The notes below the pieces were generated by a model, which saw nothing but the letters and a program-made list of their open reading frames with translations, had not been told where the DNA came from and did no database searches. A stretch of 7,516 bases of DNA from assembly GCA_002367375.1 (NCBI GenBank), contig DFBR01000060.1, positions 1 through 7,516 on the forward strand, given 5' to 3'. Origin of the DNA: Erythrobacter sp. UBA3075 (lineage in GTDB: Bacteria > Pseudomonadota > Alphaproteobacteria > Sphingomonadales > Sphingomonadaceae). The position numbers were made by a program, and so were the translations under genes. This document shows positions 1 through 6,578 of the stretch, in pieces (position 1 is the stretch's first letter; every line of letters starts with the position of its first letter).

Positions 1-150
1 CCCCAGCCCTTCCGCCTGCACGCCCACCACTGGCTGATCCTGCACGGCCGCTACACCTGCAAGGCGCGCACGCCCGAATGCTGGCGCTGCGGGCTGGTGG
101 ATTTATGCAGTTTTCGCAAGAAGGTGCTGGAGAAGCCAAAGGGTCGTTAG
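1..150 (+). CDS. nth: Endonuclease III, C-terminal part (5' end outside window)
   Basis: The first 49 codons, read in frame 1 and ending in TAG at 148-150, encode the C-terminal end of endonuclease III, the bifunctional DNA glycosylase/AP lyase that removes oxidised pyrimidines in base excision repair. The segment HHWLILHGRYTC (window residues 9-20) is a hallmark of the family. It is followed by the iron-sulfur loop with spacing C-X6-C-X2-C-X5-C at window residues 20, 27, 30 and 36, which fits the 4Fe-4S cluster ligands. A basic tail of about a dozen residues follows the last cysteine. The helix-hairpin-helix and the catalytic Lys/Asp lie upstream, outside the window, so activity cannot be judged here. 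A decayed second copy of this same tail lies 219 bases downstream. Identification is confident because the Fe-S loop and the preceding helix are both intact. Confidence 0.95.
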   Translation, partial: PQPFRLHAHHWLILHGRYTCKARTPECWRCGLVDLCSFRKKVLEKPKGR

Positions 151-294
151 CCTTGCCAATCACCCGGAATCGGCGCAGCTTGCGGTGCAGAGAGCACCAG
201 CAGCCAGTTACACAGTCTACTGGATCACATCCGATGTAGACGCGCACGACAGGTACGCCGTCCCGACATACCGGATGAACAATGGCGCAGGCGC

Positions 295-384
295 GAATGG
301 TAACGCAGTCCGGCCGTGGATTTGTGTAGCTTTCGGAAGATAGTTCTGGAGGTTCTAGGGGGCGAGCATGACACATTGCGATAA
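295..384 (+). pseudogene. Decayed second copy of the nth 3' end
   Basis: Bases 295-351 align without gaps to bases 76-132 of the real nth (constant offset 219), with 40 of 57 identities by hand count; 316-351 alone gives 29 of 36. In the matching frame, 316-351 reads VDLCSFRKIVLE against VDLCSFRKKVLE in nth. Five of the seven base differences there are silent third-position changes (for example tta/ttg, tgc/tgt, agt/agc), so this sequence once evolved as coding DNA and is not a recent copy. It is now broken: the codon for the second cluster cysteine is TGG, the next codon is the stop TAA (301-303), and the third cysteine is Ser. The frame runs on to TAA at 382-384, perhaps the old gene end. 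Similarity upstream of 295 is weak (a possible HDRYA/HGRYT match near 245-259 would need indels). The rest of 151-404 shows no gene; only a possible promoter at 377-385 was noted. Confidence 0.7.
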
Positions 385-385
385 T
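377..385 (+). promoter_or_regulatory. Possible extended -10 promoter for the orphan membrane gene
   Basis: TGCGATAAT matches an extended -10 element (TGn followed by a hexamer 5/6 identical to TATAAT). No convincing -35 hexamer stands 17 bases upstream, which is tolerated by extended -10 promoters. Transcription would begin near 392, giving a very short leader that starts at about the GGAG Shine-Dalgarno (393-396) and so favours the ATG at 405 over the one at 384. It is a sequence match only, in a more AT-rich patch where chance matches are common. Confidence 0.3.
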
Positions 386-404
386 GAGCACTGGAGTGAT
401 CGAA

Positions 405-827
405 ATGGGAAGTGAAATACTTCAAGAAGCCACGCCGACCGAGATTGGGCAGATGGCCTTGCTGATATTCGGTCTTGGATTCGCACTCTTGATACCATTT
501 ATCTGGGTGTTTGGTCGCACGGTGGCGTTGAAGAAGGGCCCAGATGAACGAGCTCTTTGGACTGTCGGGTTAGCATATGCTGGCGCATCCCTGGTTCTTA
601 TATTCGCAGGAGGCAAATTCGTCTCGGCATGGTTGGCTCCAATCATCACCCTTCCCAGCGCTTTGGCCCTCTACTTTTGGCAGAGAAGCACTTATCGGAA
701 GGGCTGGGTCGCGGACGAAGATATCACTGAAGGCATGAGCCTCGAGAATGATGACTGGCGAATCGGAATTCTCATCATCATTGCGTTGCTAGCTGCGGCA
801 ACATTCAAGGTTTTGGTGCTTGGGTGA
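405..827 (+). CDS. Orphan small membrane protein with four predicted helices
   Basis: This 140-residue protein is not one I recognise. It has four hydrophobic segments at about residues 17-37, 51-69, 74-92 and 119-138. Short charged loops separate them (RTVALKKGPDER after helix 1; an acidic stretch WVADEDITEGMSLENDD before helix 4). There is no obvious signal peptide, enzyme motif or metal-binding motif, so no function is assigned. The frame is also open from an ATG at 384, but ATG 405 is preferred because GGAG (393-396) stands 8 bases before it, while 384 lacks a good ribosome binding site and falls within a possible -10 element. Composition is unlike the neighbours: bases 421-780 are about 52% GC by hand count against about 63% for 1021-1200 in the next gene, with codons such as ATA, TTA and AGA. 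It sits right after the nth-tail remnant and converges with the symporter gene 27 bases away, as expected of an acquired cargo gene. Confidence 0.8.
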   Translation: MGSEILQEATPTEIGQMALLIFGLGFALLIPFIWVFGRTVALKKGPDERALWTVGLAYAGASLVLIFAGGKFVSAWLAPIITLPSALALYFWQRSTYRKGWVADEDITEGMSLENDDWRIGILIIIALLAAATFKVLVLG

Positions 828-854
828 AATCAAACCGGCAGTTTTTTCGAGCCC

Positions 855-2102
855 CTAAACATCATCCGCCGAAATCATTTCTTCGCGGTCGATATCGCCG
901 GTCAGGCTTGCCACTGTTGTTGCCACGGCTGCGTCGCCTGACACATTTGTGGTGGTGCGCATCATATCCATGATCCGGTCCACGCCTGCCACGAAAGCGA
1001 TGGTTTCCAGCGGCACGCCGACGGCACCGAACACCAGCGCCATCATGATAAGCCCTGCGCCGGGGATGCCCGCCGCGCCGATCGCTCCCAAAGTGGCGAG
1101 GATCGAGATCAGGAAGTACTGGCCCCAGCTCAAGTCCACGCCGAAGATCGACGCGCCGAACAGCGTTGCAAGACCGAGATACATCGCCGTGCCGTTCATG
1201 TTGATCGTCGCGCCGAGCGAGATCACGAAGGCCGCGACCGAATTGCTCACGCCTAGATTGCGCTCTGCGCAGCGCAGGGTCACCGGCAGCGTCGCGTTGG
1301 AACTGGCGGTGGAATAGCTGACCGCAATTGCGTCCACGATACCGCGGAAGAAATCTATCGGCGGAAGCTTGGCGATAAATTTGATCATCGAGGAATACAT
1401 CACGAGGATGATCAGCAGGCAGCCGGTGTAGTTGAGCACGACCAGCCAGCTGAGCGCTTTCAGCGCATCAACGCCCAGCGTGCCCGCCACCCATGCCATC
1501 AGCGCGAAAACGCCGAACGGGGTCAGCTCCATGACGATCATGGTTACCTTCTGCATGATGATCGCGCCGCTATCGAAAATCTTCTGCACCGGCTCGCCGT
1601 CCTTGCCAGCCATTAGAATGCCGATGCCAATCAGCAGGGAGAAGACGATCAGCGGCAGCACCGCGACATCGGCCATCACCTGCACCGGGCTTTCGGGCAC
1701 GATGGACAGGACCATGTCGACAGCGGTTGTTTCATTTGGTTCGGGCGTGGCGACTTCCGGCGTTCCAAGCTGTTCCTTGCTGGGGAACAGGCCGAGGTTC
1801 ACCGCTCCCGTGCCCAGCGCAAGGCCGAGCCACACGGCGATCTGGCCGGTTACGACGAAAAGGATAATCGCCCGTCCGCCAACGGCCCCCAGCTTGCGAA
1901 GGTCGCCAATCGCGGCAACGCCCGCGACGAGGCTGAAGAAAATCAGCGGGACGACCAACATCTTGATCGACTTGATGAAGAAATCACCGATCCACTTGAT
2001 GCTTTCCGCCTCAGGACCCCACCAGAGGCCGAGCACGACGCCAAGGATCAACGCTGCGATCACCCGCTGCCACAACGGGATTGCGAACCAGGCTTTGAAC
2101 AT
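855..2102 (-). CDS. Dicarboxylate/amino acid:cation symporter (DAACS/SLC1 family)
   Basis: This 415-residue inner-membrane transporter belongs to the glutamate/aspartate/dicarboxylate symporter fold (GltPh, GltP, DctA), which couples uptake to Na+ or H+. Family landmarks are present in order: the serine-rich hairpin HP1 (SYSTASSNATLPV, residues 262-274); the unwound TM7 motif, here NMNGT (301-305); the HP2 tip GIPGAG (345-350); and the TM8 substrate site D375, D379, R382, N386 and D390. These correspond to GltPh D390, D394, R397, N401 and D405. Arg at the R397 position fits an acidic substrate rather than neutral amino acids. The TM7 motif differs from NMDGT of GltPh by Asn for the Asp that helps bind a sodium ion. 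Glutamate/aspartate versus C4-dicarboxylates cannot be decided from sequence. An extra loop, residues about 108-128 (Pro/Glu/Thr-rich), sits after the second or third helix. The start has AAGGAA about 9 bases upstream and lies 17 bases after dapE, so the two are probably cotranscribed. Confidence 0.92.
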   Translation of the reverse strand: MFKAWFAIPLWQRVIAALILGVVLGLWWGPEAESIKWIGDFFIKSIKMLVVPLIFFSLVAGVAAIGDLRKLGAVGGRAIILFVVTGQIAVWLGLALGTGAVNLGLFPSKEQLGTPEVATPEPNETTAVDMVLSIVPESPVQVMADVAVLPLIVFSLLIGIGILMAGKDGEPVQKIFDSGAIIMQKVTMIVMELTPFGVFALMAWVAGTLGVDALKALSWLVVLNYTGCLLIILVMYSSMIKFIAKLPPIDFFRGIVDAIAVSYSTASSNATLPVTLRCAERNLGVSNSVAAFVISLGATINMNGTAMYLGLATLFGASIFGVDLSWGQYFLISILATLGAIGAAGIPGAGLIMMALVFGAVGVPLETIAFVAGVDRIMDMMRTTTNVSGDAAVATTVASLTGDIDREEMISADDV

Positions 2103-2119
2103 GGGCGAGTTTCCTTGTG

Positions 2120-3262
2120 TCAGTCGTGCGCGAGGGCGGCGCGCGCCACGCGGGTATAAATGCGGCTTAGCGTATGCAGGTCGGCGATGGCCACCGCCTC
2201 ATCCGTCTTGTGCATGGTTGCATTGACGAGGCCGAATTCGATCACCGGGCAAAGGTCTTTCAGAAAGCGCGCATCGGATGTGCCGCCCGTGGTGCTGGCT
2301 TCGGTCTCAATGCCGGTTTCCGCTGCAATCGCCTCGGCAATCATCTGCGAGAATGCACCCGGCGGTGTGAGAAACGGCTCTCCGCTGATAACGGGCCGCG
2401 CTTTGCCGCCGTGCCTCTCCGCAATCGCGATGACTTTTTCAGACAATGACGCGCCCGAATGCTGATCGTTGAAGCGAATGGAAATGCGCGCCGTGGCTTT
2501 GCCGGGAATGACATTGTGTGCCTTGTTGGCGACATTGAATTCGGTGATTTCCAGATTGCTGGGCTGGAACCATTCGGTGCCCGCATCCAGCTTCAGCGCG
2601 TCCAGCTCTGCCAGAATAGCGACCATCTTGGGCATCGGATTATCGGCAAGGTGCGGATAGGCGACGTGGCCTTGCGTACCGCCCACTTCCAGCCAGATAT
2701 TGACCGAGCCGCGCCGCCCGATCTTCATCATGTCGCCTAGCCGGTTCACACTTGTGGGTTCGCCGACAAGGCACAGGTCGGGAATTTCGTCCACATGGCG
2801 CATATGGTCGATCAGCGCGCGCGTTCCGTGCAGCGCGGGGCCTTCCTCGTCACCCGTGATGACAAAGCTAAGCGTGCCAGCATCGGCGGGAATATTGGCT
2901 ACGGCTGCAACCATGCAGCCAATCGCGCCCTTCATGTCGACCGCGCCGCGCCCGTGCAGCAATTCGCCGCGCTGTTCGGGCGTGAAGGCATCGCTGGCCC
3001 AGCCCTCGCCCGGCGGCACCACGTCGAGATGACCCGCAAAGGCGACGTGTTTTGCGCCTGCCGGCCCCTTGCGGATGGCGAACAAGTTCTCGACCGGTTC
3101 TTCGTCGCTGCCCTCTGGCCCGTCACCGCGGGTGAAACGATGGACGGCAAAACCCAGCGGGCTGAGCATCTCTTCCATCATGTCGAACACCGCGCCGCGC
3201 GCGGGTGTTACACTTTCGCAGGCGATCAAATGCTTGGTATTCGCCAGCGGATCGGCGCTCAT
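2120..3262 (-). CDS. dapE: Succinyl-diaminopimelate desuccinylase
   Basis: DapE hydrolyses N-succinyl-LL-2,6-diaminopimelate to succinate and LL-diaminopimelate, a cytosolic step in the succinylase branch of lysine and peptidoglycan-precursor synthesis. At 380 residues it has the usual length (Haemophilus DapE is 377). It is an M20 dizinc peptidase: predicted metal ligands are H78 (GHLDVVP), D109 (GAVDMKG, bridging), E140, E168 (GEPTS) and H351 (MHKTD), with E139 of GDEEGPA as the general base. The dimerisation (lid) domain lies at about 180-295, and the substrate-side motif GGTSDARF is at 326-333, which separates DapE from ArgE and carboxypeptidase G2-like relatives. The start ATG overlaps the stop of the upstream transferase gene in ATGA (3259-3262), so translation is probably coupled. 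The symporter gene follows after 17 bases. All catalytic residues are intact and nothing suggests decay. Confidence 0.96.
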   Translation of the reverse strand: MSADPLANTKHLIACESVTPARGAVFDMMEEMLSPLGFAVHRFTRGDGPEGSDEEPVENLFAIRKGPAGAKHVAFAGHLDVVPPGEGWASDAFTPEQRGELLHGRGAVDMKGAIGCMVAAVANIPADAGTLSFVITGDEEGPALHGTRALIDHMRHVDEIPDLCLVGEPTSVNRLGDMMKIGRRGSVNIWLEVGGTQGHVAYPHLADNPMPKMVAILAELDALKLDAGTEWFQPSNLEITEFNVANKAHNVIPGKATARISIRFNDQHSGASLSEKVIAIAERHGGKARPVISGEPFLTPPGAFSQMIAEAIAAETGIETEASTTGGTSDARFLKDLCPVIEFGLVNATMHKTDEAVAIADLHTLSRIYTRVARAALAHD

Positions 3263-3924
3263 GCCTGTTCGTCCATTTCAAACTGGGAGATGGTCCACTC
3301 CTCAGCCATGGCGGACTCGATCCATTGCTGCATCCAGTCATGTTCCCACACCGCCTGCATATAGGCTTCGGCAAATCCGGGCACGCCAATGCCATAGGTC
3401 AGAAAGCGGCTGACGACCGGGGCATAGAAGATGTCCGCGGCGCTGAAAGTGCCGAACAGGAAGGGGCCACCCTTGCCGAAACGCGCCCGCGCCTCTGCCC
3501 ACAGGCCAAGGATGCGCACGATATCGCCCTTAGTCGCATCATCCAGATCAATCGCGACACGAGCACGAATGTTCATCGGACAATTGCGCCGCAGGGCGAG
3601 ATAGGAGGAGTGCATTTCAGCGACCATGGCGCGGGCCATGCCGCGCGCGCCATCATCCTTGGGCCAAAAGCGGTCGCGCCCGACCTTGTCGCCCAGATAT
3701 TCCAGAATGGCGAGGCTGTCCCAAACAACGGTTTCGCCATCCCACAAGACCGGCACCTTGCCGGCAGAAGGTTGGAAATCACCGCCGCTGTTTTTCATCG
3801 CCTGCCAGTCATCACCGTCAATATGGACGGTCAATTCTTCAAAATGCAGGCCGCTCTGCTTGGCCGCGAGCCAGCCGCGCAGCGACCAGCTGGAATAGTT
3901 CTTATTGCCGATAATCAGCTTCAT
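3259..3924 (-). CDS. Glutathione S-transferase-family protein
   Basis: This 221-residue cytosolic protein has the two-domain GST fold. The N-terminal thioredoxin-like half starts MKLIIGNKNYSSWSLR, where a Ser in the NYSSWS cluster (residues 11, 12 or 14) is the likely thiol-activating residue, as in serine-type GSTs. The cis-proline is P58 (GKVPVLWDG) and D69-S70 (WDSLAILEYL) matches the site that grips the gamma-glutamyl part of glutathione. The helical C-terminal half begins near residue 88 and keeps the N-capping box SAAD (161-164) needed for folding. The substrate is unknown; general detoxification of electrophiles is the family expectation. It is the first gene of a minus-strand unit, overlapping dapE by four bases (ATGA), although no metabolic link with dapE is evident. 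No strong Shine-Dalgarno stands before its ATG, but the N-terminal motif starts right there, which supports this start. Confidence 0.88.
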   Translation of the reverse strand: MKLIIGNKNYSSWSLRGWLAAKQSGLHFEELTVHIDGDDWQAMKNSGGDFQPSAGKVPVLWDGETVVWDSLAILEYLGDKVGRDRFWPKDDGARGMARAMVAEMHSSYLALRRNCPMNIRARVAIDLDDATKGDIVRILGLWAEARARFGKGGPFLFGTFSAADIFYAPVVSRFLTYGIGVPGFAEAYMQAVWEHDWMQQWIESAMAEEWTISQFEMDEQA

Positions 3925-4131
3925 ATTGGTGCCATATCCCGTTTGGGTGGAGAGCTAGCCGTTAAGCCTGAACGTGTCGAGGCTGAACAGGCCGGACGAA
4001 ATGCGTTCCGGCAGACGCCTGCGACAAGTGACCGAGCGCGCAAAATGTAAATTTGGTTACGAGTTTGTTTACCATCCCGTGTCACAGCGGAGGCCTCGCA
4101 TTGTGCGGGCAAGCTTGAACAAGGGTGATGA
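3925..4131. promoter_or_regulatory. Divergent promoter region with a CtrA-like box
   Basis: This 207-base spacer lies between two divergently read units, so it should hold promoters for both the GST-dapE-symporter genes and the c-di-GMP gene. No confident -35/-10 pair was found on either strand. An AT-rich patch at 4041-4075 contains TTAC-N7-TTTACCAT (4057-4075), an imperfect match to the TTAA-N7-TTAA box of the alphaproteobacterial regulator CtrA. A six-base perfect stem, GCCGGA/TCCGGC (3991-3996 with 4007-4012, ten-base loop), has no T-tract and is not a terminator. The spacer ends in AAGGG (4121-4125), six bases before the GTG start at 4132. Function is inferred from gene orientation rather than demonstrated by motif. 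Confidence 0.45.
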
Positions 4132-6450
4132 GTGGTCGGACCAAAACCGACAAAACGGGCGAAAGCCAGACGGAATGAGCGGTTCAGGCATGTTGTCTGG
4201 GCCGGGCTGATTTCGCTCACCCTCGCTTTCGCGGGTCTGCTCGAACCCATCAGCCAAATCACCTGGATGGTCCAAAGCCGCCTTTTCGAGACACCCGCCT
4301 CAGGTGAGATTGTTCTCATCACCAGCGAGCAGGATTTGGCCGATCCCGACTTCCCTGGCAGACGGGAAGAGTTGGCCAGCCTCGTCCGGCAGCTCGACGA
4401 AGCGGGAGCGCAGGCGATTTATGTCGACAGCGTGTTCGACAGGCCAACGACTGCGCGCATTGATAGCGAGCTTAATCAAACCCTGCGCGAATTTGGTGGC
4501 CGCGCCTATCTGGTGGAGGTGACCCGCACCGATCTGAATGGTCAAACCCGCCGCGAGCAATCCATCCCGGAAATCAGTCTGGGCCTGCAAAGGGTCGGTG
4601 GCGACCTTTATCGCAATTACACGGGCTTTGTCTGGGAAGCGCCCTACGTCGTGCAATATGGCGAAACCGATTTGCCCAACATTGCCGCTCAGGTCGCCGG
4701 CAGGCAGGGAGAAGCGGGCGAACGCTTCCCTATCAACTACGGTTTCGCCCGCGAAACCGTGCCTGTGCTGCCATTCGAAGGCGTGGTCTCCGGCCGGACA
4801 GCGCTGGACGCGCTCGCTGGCAAAACAGTTTTCATTGGCGGCAAGAACAGCGCGATTGGTGATGCGATACCCATTCCCGGCTCCGGCAATGTTTCACCAA
4901 CTCTCGTTCACATCTATGCCGCCGAAACGCTGAAGGCGGGGCGAGCGCAATTCGTCAACCGCTGGTGGGTTATCCCATTCGTCTTCGCAATGCTCGCAGC
5001 GATCAGTCTGATCCGCGCGGCGCGATTGCGTCGCTTCGGATATGGCGCAACAATTGCCATGGCGCCCCTTGCCATTCTGGTCTCCGCGTATCTGGGGTGG
5101 CAGGTGCAACTTGCCGAAGCCTTTGGTTTGCTGGCCCTCTATTGCGGATTTCGCCTGCGGTCCAAATGGATGGATTCTGTGGCTCTGGTCGATCCAGACA
5201 CCGATCTGCCCACTTTTGCCGCGCTGGAAAACGATAGCAATACTTCCGAAACCGTGCCCGCAATCATCGTGGCAAAGATTCATCGGTTCGAGCAGGTACG
5301 ACGCACACTGCCCAAGGAATTGCATTCCGAATATGTGCTGCGGATCATCGCCCGCCTAAAAGCTGCCACGCAGGATACCACCATCTACCTTGGTCAGGGC
5401 CATATGATCGCCTGGACCATGCCGGAAAAAGAACCTTCGCTGTTGCAGGAGCATCTGGAAGGCCTGCGCGCACTGTTCTCTTCGCCATTGATTGTCGGCG
5501 ATGAACAGGTCGATGTCGGCATTACTTTCGGGGTCGACATCACTCCCAGCCCGTCCGTGTCACGCCGCCTGGCATCCGCAGTGGCTGCGGCGGAGCAGAC
5601 TAACGAGACCTTCGAGCCGATCGCTATTGCCGACACGACCTCGGACGAAGACCTGATCTGGAACATCTCGCTTCAGGCGCGGATCGATGCCGCGCTGTCC
5701 AATGGCGAGATCTATCTGGTGTACCAACCCAAGGTGATGGTGCAGACGGGCGAGATCGTCGGTGTCGAGGCGCTGGTCCGCTGGAAGGATCCTGTGCGCG
5801 GCCACATTCCGCCCGACAACTTCATCCGTCAATGCGAAACTGCCGGCAGGATGACCCATCTTACACGCTTCGTCCTGGAAGAAGCCTGTAAGGCCGGCAA
5901 TGCGATGGAAGATCGAGGACTGAGTATCCCGATCGCGGTCAATGTCTCTGCGACGCTGGTCCACGAACACGCCATCGTCGATCTGGTCTCCAATGTCCTG
6001 CGCAAGACCGCGTTTGATCCGCACCGCCTGACACTTGAGATTACAGAGACATACCGCATCTCCAACCTCGATCGCGCTGCGGAGGTCATGAATGAGTTGC
6101 GCTCGCTCGGTGCCAAGATCTCGATGGATGATTTTGGCGTTGGCGCCGCCAGCCTTGAGGCACTCCTGCGCCTGCCATTCGGCGAACTCAAAATTGACCG
6201 GATGTTTATTTCCCAAATGGCCACAAACAACAAGGCCAAGGGGATCGTGCGCAACATCCTGCAATTGGGCAAGGACTTGCGAATCATCGTCGTCGCAGAA
6301 GGGGTTGAGGACGCGCAAACGTTAAGGATTTTGCGTGATTCGGGGTGCCTCGTGGCGCAGGGATTCGGTATCTCGCGGCCAATTCCGATAAATAAAGTTC
6401 TTGAATTTCAAAACGGTGGCGCGAACGAGCTACTAAAGAATATGGTTTAA
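4132..6450 (+). CDS. CHASE2 / degenerate GGDEF / EAL membrane protein, predicted c-di-GMP phosphodiesterase
   Basis: This 772-residue inner-membrane signalling protein is predicted to hydrolyse cyclic di-GMP to pGpG. A basic N-terminus (residues 1-20) precedes TM1 (about 22-40). A periplasmic CHASE2 sensor domain follows (about 45-275, with IVLITSEQDL and the late INYGFA...GKTVFIGG...HIYAAETL signatures). Then come three more helices (about 278-295, 304-322, 326-340). The cytoplasmic part opens with a GGDEF-like domain (about 345-500) that keeps DPDTDLPT (354-361) but has GQGHM (421-425) where GGDEF should be, so it should not make c-di-GMP. The EAL domain (about 510-760) keeps every catalytic residue I looked for: E546 and R550 of EALVR, N604, E636, D666-D667, K687, E723 and Q743. 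The start is GTG right after an in-frame TGA; AAGGG lies six bases upstream and no other start precedes TM1. The CHASE2 ligand is unknown. It is the only plus-strand gene here besides small ORFs. Confidence 0.93.
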   Translation: MVGPKPTKRAKARRNERFRHVVWAGLISLTLAFAGLLEPISQITWMVQSRLFETPASGEIVLITSEQDLADPDFPGRREELASLVRQLDEAGAQAIYVDSVFDRPTTARIDSELNQTLREFGGRAYLVEVTRTDLNGQTRREQSIPEISLGLQRVGGDLYRNYTGFVWEAPYVVQYGETDLPNIAAQVAGRQGEAGERFPINYGFARETVPVLPFEGVVSGRTALDALAGKTVFIGGKNSAIGDAIPIPGSGNVSPTLVHIYAAETLKAGRAQFVNRWWVIPFVFAMLAAISLIRAARLRRFGYGATIAMAPLAILVSAYLGWQVQLAEAFGLLALYCGFRLRSKWMDSVALVDPDTDLPTFAALENDSNTSETVPAIIVAKIHRFEQVRRTLPKELHSEYVLRIIARLKAATQDTTIYLGQGHMIAWTMPEKEPSLLQEHLEGLRALFSSPLIVGDEQVDVGITFGVDITPSPSVSRRLASAVAAAEQTNETFEPIAIADTTSDEDLIWNISLQARIDAALSNGEIYLVYQPKVMVQTGEIVGVEALVRWKDPVRGHIPPDNFIRQCETAGRMTHLTRFVLEEACKAGNAMEDRGLSIPIAVNVSATLVHEHAIVDLVSNVLRKTAFDPHRLTLEITETYRISNLDRAAEVMNELRSLGAKISMDDFGVGAASLEALLRLPFGELKIDRMFISQMATNNKAKGIVRNILQLGKDLRIIVVAEGVEDAQTLRILRDSGCLVAQGFGISRPIPINKVLEFQNGGANELLKNMV

Positions 6451-6452
6451 AC

Positions 6453-6482
6453 TTTACAAACATGCATGGTTAACGTCATATG
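6453..6482 (+). promoter_or_regulatory. Possible promoter of the 14-codon gene, with a CtrA half-site-like motif
   Basis: TTTACA (6453-6458; 5/6 to the -35 consensus) is followed at 17-18 bases by a weak -10 in TCATAT/CATATG (6476-6482). A start near 6489 would leave a leader of about 20 bases carrying AGGAG. ATGGTTAA (6466-6473) within the spacer is the exact reverse complement of TTAACCAT, the half-site bound by CtrA in alphaproteobacteria. Its place between -35 and -10 would suit repression or cell-cycle control. Both assignments are by eye only. Confidence 0.35.
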
Positions 6483-6509
6483 CTCCCTGTAAGTAACAGG
6501 AGAGTCGTA

Positions 6510-6554
6510 ATGGGAACTAGTTTCTGGGACTGGCTTTTTGGCGGCAATCGCTAA
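6510..6554 (+). CDS. Putative 14-residue microprotein
   Basis: A 14-codon ORF reads MGTSFWDWLFGGNR and ends in TAA (6552-6554). Three things make it more than a random short frame. AGGAG (6498-6502) stands 7 bases before the ATG, the best Shine-Dalgarno in the window. A promoter-like pair lies just upstream (6453-6482). A perfect-looking intrinsic terminator begins 24 bases after the stop (6579-6602). The peptide is aromatic and hydrophobic (two Trp, two Phe, one Leu in residues 5-10) with one Asp and a Gly-Gly-Asn-Arg end, so it could be a membrane-surface or partner-binding peptide; it is too short for a full membrane helix. I do not recognise a family. A leader-peptide attenuator is unlikely because no plus-strand gene follows the terminator. 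It could instead be a small RNA whose ORF is incidental, or the tail of the c-di-GMP gene's transcript, which ends 59 bases before it. Confidence 0.5.
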   Translation: MGTSFWDWLFGGNR

Positions 6555-6578
6555 TTCGTCAGCATAAACAAACGGAAG

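Noticed and set aside
368..415. 15-codon frame starting at ATG 368 after a strong GGGGG-type SD, overlapping the start of the orphan membrane gene
   Set aside because: If the extended -10 at 377-385 is real, this start is not transcribed. The peptide has no visible feature and the frame is short enough to arise by chance.
828..854. T-run (GTTTTTTC) between the converging orphan gene and the symporter gene as a terminator
   Set aside because: No stable GC-rich stem precedes the T-run on either strand.
1432..2226. Plus-strand frame of 264 codons opposite the symporter gene
   Set aside because: It is a Ser/Thr/Pro-rich low-complexity translation with no domain, antisense to an intact transporter.
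3960..3971. CGTTAAGCCTGA occurs both here and at 6707-6718
   Set aside because: A few shared 12-mers are expected by chance in 7.5 kb, and flanking bases do not extend the match.
3205..4050. Plus-strand frame of 281 codons opposite the GST gene
   Set aside because: It has no motif, spans the dapE start, the whole GST gene and the divergent spacer, and the minus-strand GST keeps its fold-defining residues.
5560..6318. Minus-strand frame of 252 codons opposite the EAL domain
   Set aside because: It is antisense to a fully conserved EAL domain and has no recognisable features.
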